Source: CAWINX01 sp963837585 (lineage in GTDB: Bacteria > Actinomycetota > Thermoleophilia > Solirubrobacterales > 70-9). Taken from it: 64,000 nucleotides of DNA. Within the stretch, counting starts at the first letter, position 1. Each line of letters starts with the position of its first letter. Below are positions 1 through 8,289 of this stretch, in pieces. Below the pieces are notes generated by a model. That model was not told the DNA's origin. It did not search any database and saw only the letters and a list, made by a program, of their open reading frames with translations. Where the stretch lies: the NCBI GenBank assembly GCA_963837585.1, contig CAWINX010000004.1, positions 248,001 through 312,000 of the forward strand, read 5' to 3'. Both the position numbers and the translations under genes were made by a program.

Positions 1-146
1 GCTGCCTGGCTCGCGGGTTCGATACTCCGGCGCCGTCCCCGCCATAGCGGGTCTGCGTGTTGCGGCCGTTTCGCGAACGTTGCACTCCCAACGATTGTAG
101 GCGGGCGCCGGGCCGCGCTCCCCAACCGCTCTATAGGCTTGCCGCC

Positions 147-1145
147 ATGAAGGTCTTCGTTACCGGGGGAACGGGCTTCATCGGCGGCACGGTCGTCCGG
201 CAGCTGCGCGACCGCGGCGACGAGGTCGTCTGCCTGGTCCGCAGCCCCGAGAAGGGCCAGCCGCTTGCCGAACTCGGCGCGACGCTGGTCGCCGGGGACC
301 TCGGCGACACCGAGGCGCTGCGCCAGGGCATGGAGGGATGCGACGGCGCCATCCACGCCGCGGCGATGTATGAGGTCGGCATCCCCAAGTCCCAGCACGC
401 GGCAATGTATGAGGCGAACGTGCGCGGGACCGAGAACGTGATGCGTGCGGCGCTTGAGGCGAAGGTCCCGAAAGTGGTCTACGTATCGACCTGCGGCATC
501 TTCGGCAACACCCACGGCAAGGTGGTCGACGAGACCTACGAGCACCCCGGGGACAGCTACACCTCCTACTACGAGGAGACCAAGCTCGAGGCCCACAAGA
601 TCGTCAAGCGGATGATCGCCGAGGACAGCCTGCCCGGAGTGATCGTCCAGCCCGGCGGCGTCTACGGCCCCGGCGACACCTCCCAGGTCGCCGATCTGCT
701 CGAAGAGTTCTTCGCCGGAAAACTTCCGCTCCTGCCCTTCCCCGAGCTGGGCATCTGCATGACCCACGTCGAGGACATCGCCGCCGGCATCCTGCTGGCG
801 CTGGACAAAGCCCCGATCGGGGAGACCTACGTGATCAGCGGCCCGGTCACGACGATGCGCGAGGCGATCGAGACCGTCGCCGAGGCCTCGGGGCGCAAGG
901 CGCCCAAACACGCGATGCCGACGATCGTGCTGAAGGCGATGACCCCGATCGGGCCACTGGTCGGCAAGCTGATGGGGCAGCCTCCCAATCTGCGCGAGTT
1001 GATCTCATCGGCGGACGGCGTCACCTTCTGGGCGAGCCACGAGAAGGCGACCCGCGAGCTGGACTACTCCCCGCGGGGGCTGGAGGAGGGTATGCGGCAG
1101 ACGCTGGAAGCCGACGACCGCTTCCCCTCCCCGACCGCCGCCTGA
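147..1145 (+). CDS. NAD(P)-dependent extended SDR epimerase/reductase
   Basis: A 332-residue member of the extended short-chain dehydrogenase/reductase family, of the sugar-epimerase/dihydroflavonol-reductase type. The N-terminal GGTGFIGG is the Rossmann NAD(P)-binding motif, and a Y-E-E-T-K (YxxxK) catalytic pair with an upstream serine stretch (YVSTCGIFG) lies near residue 150. I start it at the ATG at 147, where the Rossmann strand begins at once; an in-frame upstream extension from 57 adds 30 residues with no family character. It lies 10 bases upstream of the MBL-fold gene and is probably co-transcribed with it. The substrate cannot be told from sequence. Confidence 0.85.
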   Translation: MKVFVTGGTGFIGGTVVRQLRDRGDEVVCLVRSPEKGQPLAELGATLVAGDLGDTEALRQGMEGCDGAIHAAAMYEVGIPKSQHAAMYEANVRGTENVMRAALEAKVPKVVYVSTCGIFGNTHGKVVDETYEHPGDSYTSYYEETKLEAHKIVKRMIAEDSLPGVIVQPGGVYGPGDTSQVADLLEEFFAGKLPLLPFPELGICMTHVEDIAAGILLALDKAPIGETYVISGPVTTMREAIETVAEASGRKAPKHAMPTIVLKAMTPIGPLVGKLMGQPPNLRELISSADGVTFWASHEKATRELDYSPRGLEEGMRQTLEADDRFPSPTAA

Positions 1146-1155
1146 GCGAGTCGCC

Positions 1156-2000
1156 TTGCGCGTAATCGACGTCGAGCACCTCGGGCGAAAGCACGTGATC
1201 GGCTGCTGGGAGGTCGACGGGGCGTTGATCGATCCTGGCCCGGAGTCCTCGATGCCGACGCTGCTGGCGGCGCTCGGCGACGAGCGAGCCGCGAGCGATC
1301 GTCCTCACCCACATCCACCTCGACCACGCTGCGGCGACCGGCGCCCTCGTGCGCCGTTGGCCCGACCTCGAGGTCTACGTCCACGAGCGCGGCGCGCCCC
1401 ACCTGATCGATCCCTCGAAGCTGCTCGCCAGCGCCGAGCGCCTCTACGGCGACGCGATGGAGAACGCTCTGGGGCGAGATCGTCCCGGTGCCGGAGGCAA
1501 ACGTGACGGCCCTGGCCGGCGGCGAGACGGTGCTGGGGATGCACGTCGCCTACACGCCGGGCCACGCCTCCCACCACGTCTGCTACCTGCACGAGGACAG
1601 CGGCACCGCCTTCGTCGGCGACGTCGCCGCGGTCCGCATCCTCCCCTCCACCCTCGTACTGCCCCCGACGCCGCCACCCGACATCGATATCGAGACCTGG
1701 GAGGACTCGATTGGGATTGTCGAGACGTGGCAGCCCGAGCGCCTCGCTCTCACCCACTTCGGCGCCATCGACGAGCCCCTCCCCCACTTGGCCCAGGTGC
1801 GAGAGCGACTGCGAGAGGAAGCCGCCTTGGCCCGCGATCTATCCGAGTCCGACTATGAGCAACGCCACCGCGAGCGCGTGACAGCGAATGCCAACGCGGA
1901 GGTGGCGGAACAGTTGCTGCAAGCCCTCCCGCCCCAGTACCAGTGGCGAGGTCTCAATCGCTACTGGAACAAGCGAGCGGAGCGCGAAGCTTCTAGCTGA
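1156..2000 (+). CDS. Metallo-beta-lactamase-fold hydrolase, two apparent frameshifts
   Basis: An MBL-fold metal-dependent hydrolase read in three frames in succession. The first part begins at TTG 1156 and carries the beta-sheet start (DGALIDPGPE). The second, from about 1285, gives the zinc motif THIHLDHAAATG. The third, from about 1470, gives GEIVPVPEANV, then YTPGHASHHV, FVGDVAAV and a C-terminal LTHFG. Each join needs one base skipped, near 1280-1292 and 1465-1475. Once joined it looks full length (about 281 residues) with all metal ligands, so base errors are likelier than decay. The 3' end overlaps the convergent aminotransferase gene by 8 bases. Substrate unknown. Confidence 0.75.
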
Positions 2001-3183
2001 GGTGCTTTTCCAGCCGCTCGACCGCTTCGGAGATGCGGTCGTCGGGGGTGGTGAGGGAGATGCGGAAAAAGCCCTCGCCGCTCGGCCCGTACATCGAGCC
2101 GGGCGAGACGATCACCGCCGCCTCCTCGAGGACCAGCTCGGCGAAGGAGGTGGAGGTGTGGCCCTCCGGGACCGGCGCCCATACGTAGATCGTTCCCTTT
2201 GGCGCCGTCACCTCGACGCCGATCTCGCGCAGCGCGCCGACCACGAGGTCGCGGCGACGCGCATAGGTCTCGTTCATCCGCTCCAGCGGCCCGGGTGGGC
2301 CGTTCAACGCCGCGGCGCCGGCGATCTGGACCGCCTCGAAGAGTCCGGAGTCGACGTTGGTCTTCAGCCGCCAGTAGGTCTCAATCGCATCGGCGTTGCC
2401 GAGGATCGCCGCGCAGCGCCAGCCGGTCATGTTGAAGCCCTTGGAGAGCGAGAAAACCTCCACGCCGACCTCCTTGGCGCCCGGCGTCGCCAGGAAGCTC
2501 GGCGCGACGTAGCCGTCGTAGGTCGTCTCCGAGTAGGCGTTGTCGTGGACGACGAGGATCTCGTGCTCACGGGCAAAGGAAACGACCAGCTCGAAGAAGC
2601 CGTCGGGGACGACCGCGCCGCTGGGGTTGTTCGGGTAGTTGAGGAACATCAGCCTCGCCTTGGCGGCGACCTCGGCGGGAACGGCGCTGAGGTCGGGGGC
2701 GAAGCCCAGGTCGGGGACCAGCGGCAGCAACTCCGGCGTCGCCCCGGCGAGGATCGGCCCGCCGGTGTAGACCGGGTAGCCGGGGTCGGAGGCGAGCGCG
2801 ACGTCGCCGGGGTCGAGGAAGGCGAAGCAGAGGTTGTAGATGCACTCCTTGGCGCCGATCGCCGGGATCACCTCGGTCTCGGGATCGATCTCGACCCCGA
2901 AGCGCTCGGCGTAGAAGTTCGAGAAGGCCGTCCTGAACTCGGCCCGGCCGCGGTTGCTGGGGTAGCTCTGATTGGCCGGGTCGGCGACTGCCTCCTGCAT
3001 CGCCGTGACGATGTGGGGATAGGTCGGCTCGTCGGGGTCGCCGATCCCGAGGCTGATCACGTCGATTCCCGCTTGCCGCTTCTCGGCGACCCGCCGCTCC
3101 AGCTCGGCGAACATGTACGGGGGCATCGCCTCGAGGCGCTCGGAGGGAGCGGTCAGCGGGCGCTTGGTCTCGGTCTCGGCCAT
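1993..3183 (-). CDS. dapL: Class I/II aminotransferase, probable LL-diaminopimelate aminotransferase
   Basis: A fold-type I PLP aminotransferase of 396 residues. The Schiff-base lysine lies in SLSKGFNMTGWR near residue 240, the PLP-binding YPNNPSGA lies near residue 175, and the C-terminal arginine region is FFRISLTT. The segment IPAIGAKECIYNLCFAFL with DPGYPVY resembles the DapL group, which makes LL-diaminopimelate directly from tetrahydrodipicolinate. It starts 12 bases after the dapF stop, and dapA and dapB are also in the window. That context favours DapL over an alanine or aspartate aminotransferase. Family membership is firm; the exact substrate is inferred. Confidence 0.75.
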   Translation of the reverse strand: MAETETKRPLTAPSERLEAMPPYMFAELERRVAEKRQAGIDVISLGIGDPDEPTYPHIVTAMQEAVADPANQSYPSNRGRAEFRTAFSNFYAERFGVEIDPETEVIPAIGAKECIYNLCFAFLDPGDVALASDPGYPVYTGGPILAGATPELLPLVPDLGFAPDLSAVPAEVAAKARLMFLNYPNNPSGAVVPDGFFELVVSFAREHEILVVHDNAYSETTYDGYVAPSFLATPGAKEVGVEVFSLSKGFNMTGWRCAAILGNADAIETYWRLKTNVDSGLFEAVQIAGAAALNGPPGPLERMNETYARRRDLVVGALREIGVEVTAPKGTIYVWAPVPEGHTSTSFAELVLEEAAVIVSPGSMYGPSGEGFFRISLTTPDDRISEAVERLEKHLS

Positions 3184-3195
3184 GGCGAGAGAACC

Positions 3196-4036
3196 CTAAA
3201 GGTCGGCGAGAGACGCGAGCAGCTCGGCCGAGAGCTCGCCGGCGCAGATCGGCTCGGCCCAGCCGGTCAGCTTCACGTCGAGGCCGGTCGGAGATCTCGA
3301 CCTCGAGCTCGCCGCCGTCCAGCTCGACCGTGATCGGGCTCGGCGCACCGCGCAGGAAGGCGGCCACCGCGGCGCCGCTGGCGCCGGTCCCGGAGGAGAG
3401 CGTCTCCCCCACCCCGCGCTCGAAGATCCGCGCCCTCACCCGATTGCCGTCGACCCGGAAGAAGGAGACGTTGGTGCGGTTCGGGAACAGCTCGTGGCAC
3501 TCCACGTCGGGGCCGATCGCCCCGAGGTCGAGTCCTTCCAGCTCCTCGCCGACTTCGATCGCGCACTGGGGATTGCCAATCGAGACGTGTTGGAAAGCCC
3601 ACTCGCGCCCCCCGGCGCTCAGCGTTCCCCTGCCGTCGGCGGGCCCCGAGGGGAAATCCTTGGACGCGGTGGCCGCCTGCCCCATCTCCACCGCGCAGGT
3701 CCGCGCGGAGGTGATCGTCGGCGTGATCGGGCCGGCGACGGTGCGGATCGAGAAGGTGTCGGCGTCGGTCCAACCGTGCCTGCGCAGGTAGAGGATCGCT
3801 TCGCGCGCTCCGTTCCCGGAGAGCTCGGCCTCGGAGCCGTCGGGGTTGAAGATCCGCAGCTCGGCAACAAAATCGGGGCCCTCGCTGCGCGAGAGCAGCA
3901 GGACGCCGTCGGCGCCGATCCCGAAGTGCGGGTCGCAGAGCCGCTGGACGCGGGCCGGCGTCAACTCCCAGGGGAGCCGTTCGGCCTCGACGATCAGGTA
4001 GTCGTTGCCCAGCGCCTGCCACTTCTCGAATCGCAT
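3196..4036 (-). CDS. dapF: Diaminopimelate epimerase, one apparent frameshift
   Basis: Converts LL- to meso-diaminopimelate for lysine and peptidoglycan. N-terminal MRFEKWQALGNDYL, the first catalytic-cysteine region (LSGNGAREA, where the usual Cys position is read as Ala after GNG), and the second-half motif ERGVGETLSSGTGASGAA are visible. Both usual cysteines appear replaced (GNGAR for GNGxR; SSGTGAS for xCGTGxx), which is worth checking. The C-terminus DVKLTGWAEPICAGEL is reached only by skipping one base near 3282-3288; with it the gene ends at 3196, 12 bases before dapL. The start overlaps nothing; miaA ends 11 bases upstream. Confidence 0.85.
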
Positions 4037-4047
4037 CGCGTCGAACC

Positions 4048-4772
4048 CTATTCGCCGAGGGCGGCGACGATCTCGGCGGCGACGTCGGCGTCGGTGCGGC
4101 CGGTACGGTCGATGCGATGGAGGTTGGGGATCTTGCGCATCCAGGTCAGCTGACGCCGGGCGTAGTTGCGCGAGCGCTTCTGCATCAGCTCCAGGTCGCC
4201 GCCCAGCAGCTCGTCGAAGCCGAGCGCCTTGCGCGCCGTCCGCGAGGGCCCAGCGGCCTCAGCCCGCCGCACCTCCTCCTCCGCCCCGCCCGCGACGATC
4301 GCCTCTGTCCTGGCGTCGATGCGCTCATAGAGCAGCTCCCGTTCCATGTCGAGGCCGACGACCAGTGTCGGGTGGCGCGTCTCGGGAGACCACAGCTCGG
4401 AGTCCTCGTCCCCCGGGGGCGCCTTGACCAGCGAGAGCTCTGCCAATGCGGCGCGCAGGTAGAGCCCGGTCCCCCCCACCACGATCGGCCGCCGACCGGC
4501 CTCCAGGGCGGCGTCCACCTCCGCGTGCGCCAGGGGCATGTAGTCGCCGACCGAAAAAGGCCGATCGATGGGGACAAACCCAACCAGCCGATGCTCCAAC
4601 CGCTCCCGCTCCTCGGCGGTGGCGGCCCCGGTGAGCGTCTCCAGGCCCCTCATACACCTGCAACGCATCGCAAGAAATCGCCACGGCCTCTTCCCCGCAG
4701 CAGCTCAGCAACGGAGATGGCGACCCCGGTCTTCCCGACCCCGGTCGGCCCAAATATCGCCAGCACCTTCAT
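4048..4772 (-). CDS. miaA: tRNA dimethylallyltransferase, two apparent frameshifts and a short middle
   Basis: Adds dimethylallyl to A37 of tRNAs reading UNN codons; its product is the substrate of MiaB, encoded just upstream. The ATG at 4772 opens MKVLAIFGPTGVGKTGVA, the P-loop. EAVAISCDALQVYEG then follows in a second frame and LETLTGAATAEERERLEHRLVG in a third; one extra base near 4691-4700 and another in the C-run at 4646-4649 (+ strand) explain this. The rest (VVGGTGLYLRAAL, RRQLTWMRK) is intact. At about 240 residues it is shorter than the usual 300 or so, because a segment after LRAALAELSL is missing. The start lies 6 bases from a 116-bp palindromic element. Confidence 0.85.
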
Positions 4773-4778
4773 CGCGTC

Positions 4779-4894
4779 GGGAGGGGTGTCGGTGCTGCCC
4801 CGAACGGCTTGTACTTTTTCGGCAATTCGCCGGCTGCCAGCCAGCGACTCTTCACCGAAAAAGTTGAGAGAGGGGTTGCACCGACACCCCTCCC
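4779..4894. repeat. 116-bp palindromic element, copy 1 (miaB/miaA junction)
   Basis: A perfect 17-bp inverted repeat (4779-4795 with 4878-4894) encloses a second stem, ACTTTTTCGG (4813-4822) with CCGAAAAAGT (4855-4864). The core (+ strand: CTTGTACTTTTTCG, about 35 bases, CGAAAAAGTTGAG) recurs in a 116-bp element at 46996-47111 whose outer arms have a different sequence. The element supplies the last 14 or so codons and the stop of miaB and ends 6 bases before the miaA start codon. Confidence 0.8.
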
Positions 4895-6177
4895 AACGTC
4901 ATCGAAGTTGCATTCGTTATCTCGACGTCAACCAGGTCACCAGGACTGGCAACGCCATCGAAGTTGACCGCCTTGTTGTGGCGCGTCCGCCCGCGCAGGC
5001 GGGTCGGGTCGGTGCGACTGGGCCCCTCGACCAGGACCTCCATCTCCCGCCCGACGAACCGCTGGGATCGCTCCGTCGCCCGGCGCTGGACCGCCTCGAC
5101 CAGGCGCTCCATCCGCTCCCGCTTGACCGGGTGCGAGAGCTGTCCGTCCATCGTCGCCGCCTCGGTCTCCCGCCGCGGCGAGAAGACGAAGGTAAAGGCG
5201 CCGTCGTAGCCGACCTCCTCGACGACCTCCATCGTCTGTTCGAAGTCGGCGTCGGTCTCACCGGGGAAGCCGACGATGATGTCGGTGGTGATCGCGCAGT
5301 CGGGGACGTGTTCGCGGATCAGGGCGACGCGGTCCATGTAGCGCTGCCGGTCGTAGGTGCGACGCATCCGCTTCAGCACGGCGCTCGAGCCCGACTGGAG
5401 GGGTAGGTGGATGTGCTCGCAGAGCGCCGGCAGCTCCGCGTGGGCGCGGATCACGTCCTCCTTCATGTCCTTGGGGTGCGGGCTGGTGTAGCGGATCCGG
5501 TCGATCCCCTCGACGGCATCGACCCGCCCGAGCAGCTCGGCGAAGCCGATCCGCGCCTCCTTCGGCAGTTCCCGCCCGTAGCTGTTGACGTTCTGGCCGA
5601 GCAGGGTCAACTCGCGCACCCCGTCGGCGGCCAGCGCCTCCGCCTCGGCGATCAGCTCATCGGGGTCGCGGCTGACCTCGCGGCCCCGCGTCGAGGGCAC
5701 GATGCAGTAGGAGCAGACGCAGTTGCAGCCCTGGGAGATCTGCAACCAGCCCTGGAACTCACGCTCGCGACGGGTCGGCAGGTGACCGGAGAAGTCCTCG
5801 AACTCGAAGTAGCCCTGCGCGGTAAGCGAGTCGGAGTTGAGGAACTCGGCCAGCTTGTGGATCTGTCCCGGGCCGAAGGCGACGTCGACGAAGGGAAAGC
5901 GCTCGAAGACCTCCTCCTTGACCGACTGCGCCCAGCAGCCCCCGACCCCGACCACCCGCTCCGGGTCTTCCGACTTGAGCCGCTTCGCCTCGCCGAGGTG
6001 GGCGATGAAGCGGCTGTCGGCCGACTCGCGAATCGAGCAGGTGTTGAAGAGGATCAGGTCGGCGTCGGCGCGGCTCGGCGCCTCCGCATAGCCGAGCGAC
6101 TCGAGCATCCCGCGCATCCGCTCGGAGTCGTGCACGTTCATCTGACAGCCGAACGTGGTGACGTGGTAGCTGCGCAT
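4852..6177 (-). CDS. miaB: tRNA-2-methylthio-N6-dimethylallyladenosine synthase
   Basis: A radical-SAM methylthiotransferase of 441 residues that adds the 2-methylthio group to i6A37 in tRNA. The N-terminal UPF0004 domain has cysteines in TTFGCQMN, FNTCSIRE and GGCWAQ, ligands of one 4Fe-4S cluster. The radical-SAM motif CNCVCSYCIVPSTRGREVSR lies near residue 150. The middle is the HLPLQSGS strand, and the C-terminal TRAM domain ends around EITNATSMTLGG. The final residues VSVQPLSQLFR and the stop are encoded by the palindromic element at 4779-4894. miaA follows, so both steps of ms2i6A formation sit together. Confidence 0.95.
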   Translation of the reverse strand: MRSYHVTTFGCQMNVHDSERMRGMLESLGYAEAPSRADADLILFNTCSIRESADSRFIAHLGEAKRLKSEDPERVVGVGGCWAQSVKEEVFERFPFVDVAFGPGQIHKLAEFLNSDSLTAQGYFEFEDFSGHLPTRREREFQGWLQISQGCNCVCSYCIVPSTRGREVSRDPDELIAEAEALAADGVRELTLLGQNVNSYGRELPKEARIGFAELLGRVDAVEGIDRIRYTSPHPKDMKEDVIRAHAELPALCEHIHLPLQSGSSAVLKRMRRTYDRQRYMDRVALIREHVPDCAITTDIIVGFPGETDADFEQTMEVVEEVGYDGAFTFVFSPRRETEAATMDGQLSHPVKRERMERLVEAVQRRATERSQRFVGREMEVLVEGPSRTDPTRLRGRTRHNKAVNFDGVASPGDLVDVEITNATSMTLGGVSVQPLSQLFR

Positions 6178-6224
6178 CGGCTCAGCCTAGCGAGCGCCTG
6201 CGGGTCTTTCGCCGAACAGCGGCC

Positions 6225-6473
6225 CTACTGGGACTGTTCGGTCTGGATCTTCTGGTTCTCCTTGTTGAACTCGGCGGCCTTCGCCTTGTCCTCGTCCTTG
6301 GCGTGGAGAACGGCGAAGGTCGTCGAGGCGCCGATCAGGATCGCGAACCAGAGGATCACCACCGGGAAAGCCCGCCCCGGGAACTTCTCGGAGCGCAGCC
6401 CGATCAGGCTGACCAGCACGGCCGAGACGGCCAGGGCGATTCCGCAGATGTAGAACAGGTCGGCGTTGCTCAT
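6225..6473 (-). CDS. Small two-helix membrane protein, unknown function
   Basis: An 82-residue protein with two hydrophobic segments, about residues 6-25 (FYICGIALAVSAVLVSLIGL) and 36-55 (AFPVVILWFAILIGASTTFA), and a charged lysine/glutamate-rich C-terminal tail predicted to be soluble. I do not recognise a family. It lies between recA (34 bases upstream) and miaB (47 bases downstream) on the same strand, so it is probably read through from recA. The membrane topology is read from hydrophobicity only. Confidence 0.65.
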   Translation of the reverse strand: MSNADLFYICGIALAVSAVLVSLIGLRSEKFPGRAFPVVILWFAILIGASTTFAVLHAKDEDKAKAAEFNKENQKIQTEQSQ

Positions 6474-6508
6474 GCGGGCGCGATCTTATTTATTGACCGC
6501 CGTCGGCG

Positions 6509-7604
6509 CTACGCGGCCTGCTTGACCTCGGCCTCGGCCTCCGGGGCGGCCTCGACCGCCGGCTCGCCGCTACCGTCGATCCCGAGCTTCGTCCGCACCT
6601 TCGACTCGATCTCGGCGGCGATCTCCGGGTTCTCGGTGAGGAACTGTTTGGCGTTGTTGCGGCCCTGACCCAGTCGTGTCTCTCCGTAGGAGAAGAAGGA
6701 GCCCGACTTCTGGACCAGCTCGTGCTCTATGCCGAAATCGAGCAGGCCGCCCTCTCTCGAGATGCCGACGCCGTACTCGATGTCGAACTCGGCCTGGCGA
6801 AACGGCGAGGCGACCTTGTTCTTGACCACCTTCACCCGCACCCGGTTGCCGACCGCCTCGGTCCCCTCCTTGAGGGTCTCGATACGGCGGATGTCGAGTC
6901 GCTGCGAAGCATAGAATTTCAGCGCCCGGCCGCCCGGCTGCGTTTCCGGTGAGCCGAACTGGACGCCGATCTTCTCGCGGATCTGGTTGGTGAAGACGCA
7001 GACCGTGTTGGTGCGGTTGAGGTTGCCGGCCAGTTTGCGCAGCGCCTGCGACATCAGTCGTGCCTGCAGCCCCACTGTCTGGTCGCCGATCTGGCCGTCC
7101 AGCTCGGCTTTCGGGGTCAGCGCTGCGACCGAGTCGATCGCGACCACGTCGATCGCGCCGGAGGCGATCAGCCGATCGGCGATCTGCAGCGCCTGCTCGC
7201 CGTAGTCGGGCTGGGAAACCAGCAGCTCGTCGGTGTCGACCCCGATCGCCCGTGCGTAGACCGGGTCGAGGGCGTGCTCGGTGTCGATGAAGGCGCAGAC
7301 CCCGCCGCGCGCCTGGGCCTCGGCGATGATGTGGTTGACGAGCGTCGTCTTCCCCGAGGACTCCGGGCCGAAGATCTCGACGATGCGCCCACGCGGGACG
7401 CCGCCGATGCCAAGCGCCAGGTCGAGCGCCAGCGACCCGGTCGGGATCGCCGCCACCTTCACCGTGGCGTCGGCGCCGAGGCGCATCAGCGCACCCGCCC
7501 CGAAGTCCCGCTCGATCTGGGTCACGGCAGCCTCGAGGGCCGCGTCCTTCGCCTTGGCCTCCTTTCGCCGAAGCGTCTTTCAGAGCCACTTTCTTTTCAG
7601 CCAT
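6509..7604 (-). CDS. recA: Recombinase RecA, one apparent frameshift near the N-terminus
   Basis: The strand-exchange ATPase of homologous recombination and SOS induction. Walker A is GPESSGKTTL, Walker B is VVAIDSVAAL, and loop 2 lies in GSPETQPGGRALKF. The acidic C-terminal tail (EPAVEAAPEAEAEVKQAA) is typical. The annotated start is the ATG at 7604 (MAEKKVALKDASAK). The reading then needs one extra base skipped near 7559-7566 to join AKDAALEAAVTQIERDFGAGALMRLG. A later GTG at 7525 would avoid the frameshift but would cut the N-terminal polymerisation helix. thpR ends 10 bases upstream. I see no clear LexA box upstream. Confidence 0.95.
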
Positions 7605-7614
7605 CTCATCCACC

Positions 7615-8217
7615 TCACTGCCGCCCGTCTTCGGACAGCTCGACTTGCGCCAGCGGGGTGTACTGCGCACCCAGCGGCTGGAGTTTCGAACGGTAGAGCG
7701 TCACTCGGACGCAAACCGTCGCCTGCAACAACACCTGCGAAAGCTCCCCCGGAGGCCGTGCAACAAGCGCCGGGCGGCGCGAGCCCCGCTCCTCCCGCCG
7801 CACTCGAGCCACGGTCAGATGCGGCCAGAATGGCCGCTTCTCCGGCTTGTAGAGCCGTGCGGCGAGCAACTTCTCCCGCAGCTCCGCCTCCAACCCAAAG
7901 ATTCCCTCGGACTCCACCGGCAGCGCGAAGAGGCGCGGCCGCCCCCGCTCCGGGCGTGGCACCGGATCGCGCAGCTCGATCGCCGGCGCAGAAGCCTCCA
8001 GCCCGGTGACGATCGCCGCCAGCTCTTCGATCGCGCGCTCCGGGAGGTATCCGAGGAAGGCGAGCGTGACGTGCAGAGACTTGGCCGCAGTAGGGCGCAG
8101 CGCCGGGTCGGCGAGCTCCTCGCGCCCCCAGGCGACGATCCCCTCCCGCATCCGCTCCGGCAGGTCGAGGGCGACAAACAACCTGGCGCGCGGGCTCTTC
8201 AGTCTCTGCTTCGACAT
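7615..8217 (-). CDS. thpR: RNA 2',3'-cyclic phosphodiesterase (LigT/ThpR family)
   Basis: A 200-residue 2H phosphoesterase with both HxTx catalytic motifs visible: HVTLAFLG near residue 50 and HLTVARVR near residue 135. The family hydrolyses 2',3'-cyclic phosphates on RNA. It lies between cinA and recA, a common bacterial arrangement. A promoter-like pair (8249-8254 and 8226-8231, 17-bp spacer) sits only 8 bases before its ATG, so the thpR-recA transcript may be almost leaderless. Confidence 0.85.
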   Translation of the reverse strand: MSKQRLKSPRARLFVALDLPERMREGIVAWGREELADPALRPTAAKSLHVTLAFLGYLPERAIEELAAIVTGLEASAPAIELRDPVPRPERGRPRLFALPVESEGIFGLEAELREKLLAARLYKPEKRPFWPHLTVARVRREERGSRRPALVARPPGELSQVLLQATVCVRVTLYRSKLQPLGAQYTPLAQVELSEDGRQ

Positions 8218-8225
8218 CCCCGACC

Positions 8226-8254
8226 ACGCTACGGCCGGATTGCGCGCGACACAA
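8226..8254 (-). promoter_or_regulatory. Candidate promoter of thpR-recA
   Basis: On the minus strand, TTGTGT (8249-8254) and TAGCGT (8226-8231) are separated by 17 bases and fit the sigma-70-like -35/-10 pattern with the actinobacterial TAnnnT -10. The ATG follows 8 bases after the -10, which implies a very short or absent leader. Confidence 0.45.
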
Positions 8255-8289
8255 CGCCCAAAGGCGCCGAAATCGCGACTTCTCTTGCG

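Noticed and set aside
1..60. GGTTCGATAC near the left edge looked like a tRNA or tmRNA T-arm.
   Set aside because: The flanking bases do not form the T-stem or an acceptor stem, and no CCA-adjacent pairing exists.
1897..1912. A third copy of the GGAGGTGGCGGAA repeat.
   Set aside because: Only 13-14 bases match, inside a normal coding helix of the MBL gene, and it is not at a gene end.
1888..3333. A 481-residue plus-strand frame and many similar long Arg/Asp-rich frames.
   Set aside because: They are shadows opposite real genes in high-GC DNA, with no recognisable motifs and composition unlike the true genes.
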